Of a stretch of DNA of 7,402 nt, positions 5,340 to 7,402 are shown piece by piece; the stretch's first letter is position 1; each line of letters starts with the position of its first letter. The translations under genes and the position numbers were made by a program. A model generated the notes under the pieces. It was not told where the DNA came from. It did no database searches and was given only the letters and a program-made list of their open reading frames with translations. The stretch spans positions 22,851-30,252 of the forward strand of contig PMAL01000057.1 of assembly GCA_003152555.1 (NCBI GenBank), read 5' to 3'. The stretch comes from Acidimicrobiaceae bacterium. Its GTDB lineage: Bacteria; Actinomycetota; Acidimicrobiia; Acidimicrobiales; RAAP-2.

Positions 5340-6101
5340 TTAGAGCGGCGGAAGGTTGGCGTCTGTCGTGAGTAGCCAGTCCGCGAATGTCGGACCGACG
5401 AGCTGGGCTCCAGTCGATGGCAGTTGTCCTCCCCCGCGCATCATTTTGCCGGCGGTGCCGGGCACCCGAATCGGAATGACAACTGCTCGACTACCTCGCT
5501 CGCGCATGATCTTGCGAGACATGGCAACCAGGCTTTCTACTCGCGGTCCCGCAATCTCGCTGATCTCTTGTAATGGCGCAGACATCGCCGCCTCGCACAA
5601 GACCTGGCCCACCGCACGAGCGGCAATGGGCTGAATCTGCATCATGGGCATTGCGGCGACCGGACCGCGCTTCGTTCGATGCAGTATCTGCGCCGCGAAT
5701 TCGTGGAATTGCGTCGCTCGAATGACATTTGCCGAGAGCGGTCCGGCGAACACGGCCTCTTCCTGGGCCAACTTTGCCTGGTAGTAACCGAAGGGGAAAT
5801 TGTCGATCCCGACAATCGACAGGGATACAAATCTCTGTACGCCCGCTTGGCTGCCAGACGCGTGGAGATTCTTTGTGACCGCAGTAAAGAAGGACGACGC
5901 TTTCGCTCCGTTCGTGGTTGACGGATTCGACACGTCGATGATCACCTCGACGCGCGCCAAGGCGTCGACCAGACCCACGCCACCAACCAAGTCAAAGCCT
6001 GACGAACGGCTGAGGATCAGTGCTTCGTGACCGGACTTCGTGACACTTTCAACTACATAGCGCCCGACCGTCCCGCTGCCACCGGCGATCGCGATCTTCA
6101 C
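5340..6101 (-). CDS. NmrA-like / atypical SDR NAD(P)-binding oxidoreductase
   Basis: A 253-residue Rossmann-fold protein from GTG 6101 to a TAA at 5342-5340. Seen: MKIAIAGGSGTVGRYV with the glycine-rich GGSGTVG (residues 7-13) for the dinucleotide; D56-S58-N59-P60 after strand 4; LSIVGIDNFPFGYYQAKLAQ (94-113), with Y106xxxK110 corresponding to the SDR active-site pair; and the substrate-side segment VIRATQFHEFAAQIL (125-139). The C-terminal part (AGPRVESLVAMSRKIM and onward) matches the substrate lobe of NmrA/atypical SDRs. Such proteins reduce or oxidise small substrates, epimerise sugars, or sense the NADP redox state; which applies here is not visible. The start is supported by AAGGGA six bases upstream. 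It lies 41 bp behind the MOSC gene, so probable co-transcription, and is convergent with the kinase remnant 11 bp away. Confidence 0.9.
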   Translation of the reverse strand: MKIAIAGGSGTVGRYVVESVTKSGHEALILSRSSGFDLVGGVGLVDALARVEVIIDVSNPSTTNGAKASSFFTAVTKNLHASGSQAGVQRFVSLSIVGIDNFPFGYYQAKLAQEEAVFAGPLSANVIRATQFHEFAAQILHRTKRGPVAAMPMMQIQPIAARAVGQVLCEAAMSAPLQEISEIAGPRVESLVAMSRKIMRERGSRAVVIPIRVPGTAGKMMRGGGQLPSTGAQLVGPTFADWLLTTDANLPPL

Positions 6102-6107
6102 TTAGAT

Positions 6108-6117
6108 TCCCTTCTTC
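6108..6117 (-). promoter_or_regulatory. Ribosome binding site for the SDR gene
   Basis: On the minus strand GAAGAAGGGA ends six bases before GTG 6101. It fixes this GTG as the start and shows that the 41-bp gap after the MOSC gene is mainly a translation-initiation region. Confidence 0.6.
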
Positions 6118-6142
6118 TTACTTCGACGTGGGCCATCCACCT

Positions 6143-6922
6143 TCAGTCAACCAGACACACTTCGTCGCCCACGCGCACGGTGCCGGTGCGAACAACCCAC
6201 GCTCGCAGCCCCACCTGGTTGTCGTGGAACTTGATGGAGTGACGCAAGATATCGAGCTCGCGATCGAGGCCCTCGGGTTGCAGACGCGTCGTCATGACGC
6301 ACCTGGTGCAGCCCTTCCACAACTCAATCTCAACGTCACCAATTCGGATTCGTCTGCCTGCTTCGACGGGGCCGAGCCCGCAGTGAACTGCGTCAACCAC
6401 CACGTTGGGACGGAAGCGACGAACATCCCAGTGCAGATCGGGTCGCTCCGATCTCAGATGCTCGAGGTCGCCCGTCGTCAGCAAGTGCAGTGGGCTTTCG
6501 TCGACGAACGAAACGCCCGTTCCCTCCCACTGCTCAACGTTTGAGTCATCGCGCTCGAAATCTTCCTGCGCTTCGAATGTGGCGACGCCGTGCGACACTG
6601 CTTCGACCAATTTGGCCGGACGTCCCAACCATCTTGTGAGATTCTCGTCGAGTACGTCGCCGGGGTCGAGTTCCTGCGCGCCGGGCAGTCGCACCCGTAC
6701 TTCGCCGTCAGTGAGTGAGGCCAACGCCTCCAACAGTCGCCCGTCACGCTTGGCCGAAATGACGGTGTTGGACGTGAGGTCCAACACACCCCAACTTCGG
6801 TCCCCCGCAACGCCGTTCGACTCCATGTCGAGTTCTTGACAGGTTTCGCCCTGCATAGATTTGACCGGGTATCGCCACAGTGACTGGACCAGCATGGGAA
6901 GTTGCTCGCTCTGGTCAGACAT
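6143..6922 (-). CDS. MOSC-domain protein (YcbX/mARC type, molybdenum cofactor binding)
   Basis: A 259-residue protein with the two-part architecture of the YcbX/mARC family. Residues 10-125 are the MOSC N-terminal beta-barrel: SLWRYPVKSMQGE (14-26) and GVAGDRSWGVLD (37-48) are its signature. Residues 135-257 are the MOSC domain: HLLTT (146-150), RRFRPNVVVD (168-177) and KGCTRCVMTT (203-212). The CxRC pair, C205 and C208, contains the conserved cysteine that in this family ligates the molybdenum cofactor, so it is probably a molybdoenzyme reducing N-hydroxylated compounds or handling sulfur. Many relatives carry a C-terminal 2Fe-2S ferredoxin domain; this one ends after MOSC, so an external electron donor would be needed. 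Soluble, with no TM segment. Start ATG 6922 is preceded by a leaderless-type -10 box and no Shine-Dalgarno. Leads a likely two-gene unit with the SDR. Confidence 0.92.
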   Translation of the reverse strand: MSDQSEQLPMLVQSLWRYPVKSMQGETCQELDMESNGVAGDRSWGVLDLTSNTVISAKRDGRLLEALASLTDGEVRVRLPGAQELDPGDVLDENLTRWLGRPAKLVEAVSHGVATFEAQEDFERDDSNVEQWEGTGVSFVDESPLHLLTTGDLEHLRSERPDLHWDVRRFRPNVVVDAVHCGLGPVEAGRRIRIGDVEIELWKGCTRCVMTTRLQPEGLDRELDILRHSIKFHDNQVGLRAWVVRTGTVRVGDEVCLVD

Positions 6923-6928
6923 GCAGAA

Positions 6929-6934
6929 AGCCTA
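6929..6934 (-). promoter_or_regulatory. Putative leaderless -10 promoter element (TAGGCT) of the MOSC gene
   Basis: Read on the minus strand, TAGGCT fits TAnnnT and ends six bases before ATG 6922, the same geometry as the box at 2509-2514. No Shine-Dalgarno precedes this ATG. A promoter here is expected because a strong terminator ends the upstream PadR transcript at about 6956-6965. Confidence 0.55.
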
Positions 6935-6955
6935 ATTGGACTGACGTTTGGCGCC

Positions 6956-7002
6956 GAAACAAAAAATCGCCGCTCGACGCCGTGATGGAATCGAACGGCG
7001 AT
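6956..7002 (-). terminator. Rho-independent terminator of the PadR gene
   Basis: In the minus-strand transcript the arms 7002-6991 and 6977-6966 form a 12-bp GC-rich stem with one G-U wobble and a 13-nt loop, followed at once by TTTTT (6965-6961) and a T-rich tail. The mismatch is a wobble only in minus-strand RNA, which agrees with the direction of the PadR gene ending 22 bp upstream. This is the clearest terminator in the window. Confidence 0.88.
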
Positions 7003-7024
7003 CTGTTGTACGGCGCTTTACTAC

Positions 7025-7402
7025 TTACTCAGCGACGGGCTGCTCGGCAACGGGCTCCGTTGGTTCGGCCAACAACATATACAACTGTCGGCGCAGTTCA
7101 ACGACGAGCTTTTCGGCACGAACCTTTTGGTCCGCACTTCCCGCTTCGGCCACTTGACGAACGGCAATCATGACGTGGCGCACGGCGGTGCGTAGCGACA
7201 GGTCGCCCTGATCGGCGCCGCGAACCATGGCTTCCCAGGGCGCTGCAGCGCGAGGGTTCTTCGCCAGTTCGGCGCGCCCCTCGTCGGTGAGCGTGAACTG
7301 ACGACGACCTTCTTCGGTCTCGGAGCGCACAAGTGCCTGGTCTTCAAGTAGCTGAAGGGCCGGGTAGAGCGAGCCGGGACTCGGACGCCATAAACCCTGC
7401 GT
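7025..7402 (-). CDS. PadR-family transcriptional regulator, N-terminus outside the window
   Basis: The minus-strand frame is open from the right edge to TAA at 7027-7025, giving 125 residues. It begins inside the winged helix-turn-helix: WRPSPGSLYPALQLLEDQAL is the diagnostic PadR recognition-helix and wing region, followed by VRSETEEGRRQFTLTDEGRAEL, the beta-wing and post-wing helix. A GTG at 7330 is not the start because this conserved stretch lies before it. The remainder, to about residue 105, is a charged helical C-terminal domain used for dimerisation, ending in an Ala/Glu/Pro-rich tail with a repeated PVAE. PadR proteins usually repress transporters or detoxification genes in response to small molecules; the target is probably to the right, or itself, since the terminator isolates it from the MOSC gene. 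Confidence 0.93.
   Translation of the reverse strand, partial: TQGLWRPSPGSLYPALQLLEDQALVRSETEEGRRQFTLTDEGRAELAKNPRAAAPWEAMVRGADQGDLSLRTAVRHVMIAVRQVAEAGSADQKVRAEKLVVELRRQLYMLLAEPTEPVAEQPVAE

Noticed and set aside
6985..7002. GTTCGATTCC on the minus strand, resembling a tRNA T-loop
   Set aside because: No matching T-stem, anticodon arm or acceptor arm; the bases are accounted for by the PadR terminator stem and loop, and the PadR coding sequence lies too close upstream for a tRNA body.
1..7402. Mobile element, CRISPR array, defence or biosynthetic gene cluster
   Set aside because: No transposase or integrase, no regularly spaced repeats, and no toxin-antitoxin or other defence domains; all confidently called genes are common housekeeping or accessory families.

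Overview
The window looks like ordinary chromosomal DNA from a moderately GC-rich bacterium, most likely an actinobacterium. The evidence is frequent GTG starts, two starts (GTG 2521 and the ATG at 6922) preceded at exactly leaderless distance by TAnnnT -10 boxes, and best family matches that recall actinobacterial proteins. Acidimicrobiia would fit the moderate GC, but this is inference; no rRNA, tRNA or taxon marker is present.

Layout on the + strand: positions 1-1179 hold the 3' part of a family 1 glycoside hydrolase (beta-glucosidase type), whose N-terminus lies outside the window. A 104-bp gap follows, with a strong imperfect inverted repeat, a candidate extended -10 box and a possible 14-codon upstream ORF. 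Next come a CzcD/ZitB-type cation diffusion facilitator (1284-2219), a 72-residue membrane protein with a good Shine-Dalgarno (2274-2492), and a 102-residue protein of unknown function with its own putative leaderless promoter (2521-2829). Convergent to these, on the - strand, is a signal-peptide-less BtuF-like cobalamin/metal-receptor-fold protein (2870-3550). It is divergent from a 12-TM major facilitator of the MFS_3/EntS type (3701-4969). Directly after the MFS stop lies the C-terminal third of an APH(6)-type aminoglycoside phosphotransferase (about 4970-5328) with no N-lobe, best read as a gene remnant.

Layout of the right part, all on the - strand: an NmrA-like NAD(P)-binding SDR (5340-6101) lies 41 bp downstream of a MOSC-domain protein of the YcbX/mARC type (6143-6922), probably as a two-gene unit. 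A clear Rho-independent terminator (6956-7002) separates this pair from the C-terminal part of a PadR-type repressor (7025-7402) that enters from the right edge.

Functionally the genes are a mix: sugar hydrolysis, divalent metal efflux, possible corrinoid binding, drug-type efflux with a decayed antibiotic kinase, and molybdenum-cofactor-related or redox proteins. No defence system, CRISPR array, IS element, phage module or biosynthetic cluster is visible. I did not find a convincing new multi-gene system. The most interesting points are the kinase remnant butted against the MFS gene and the regulatory architecture upstream of the metal exporter. No stretch over 300 bp lacks a gene.
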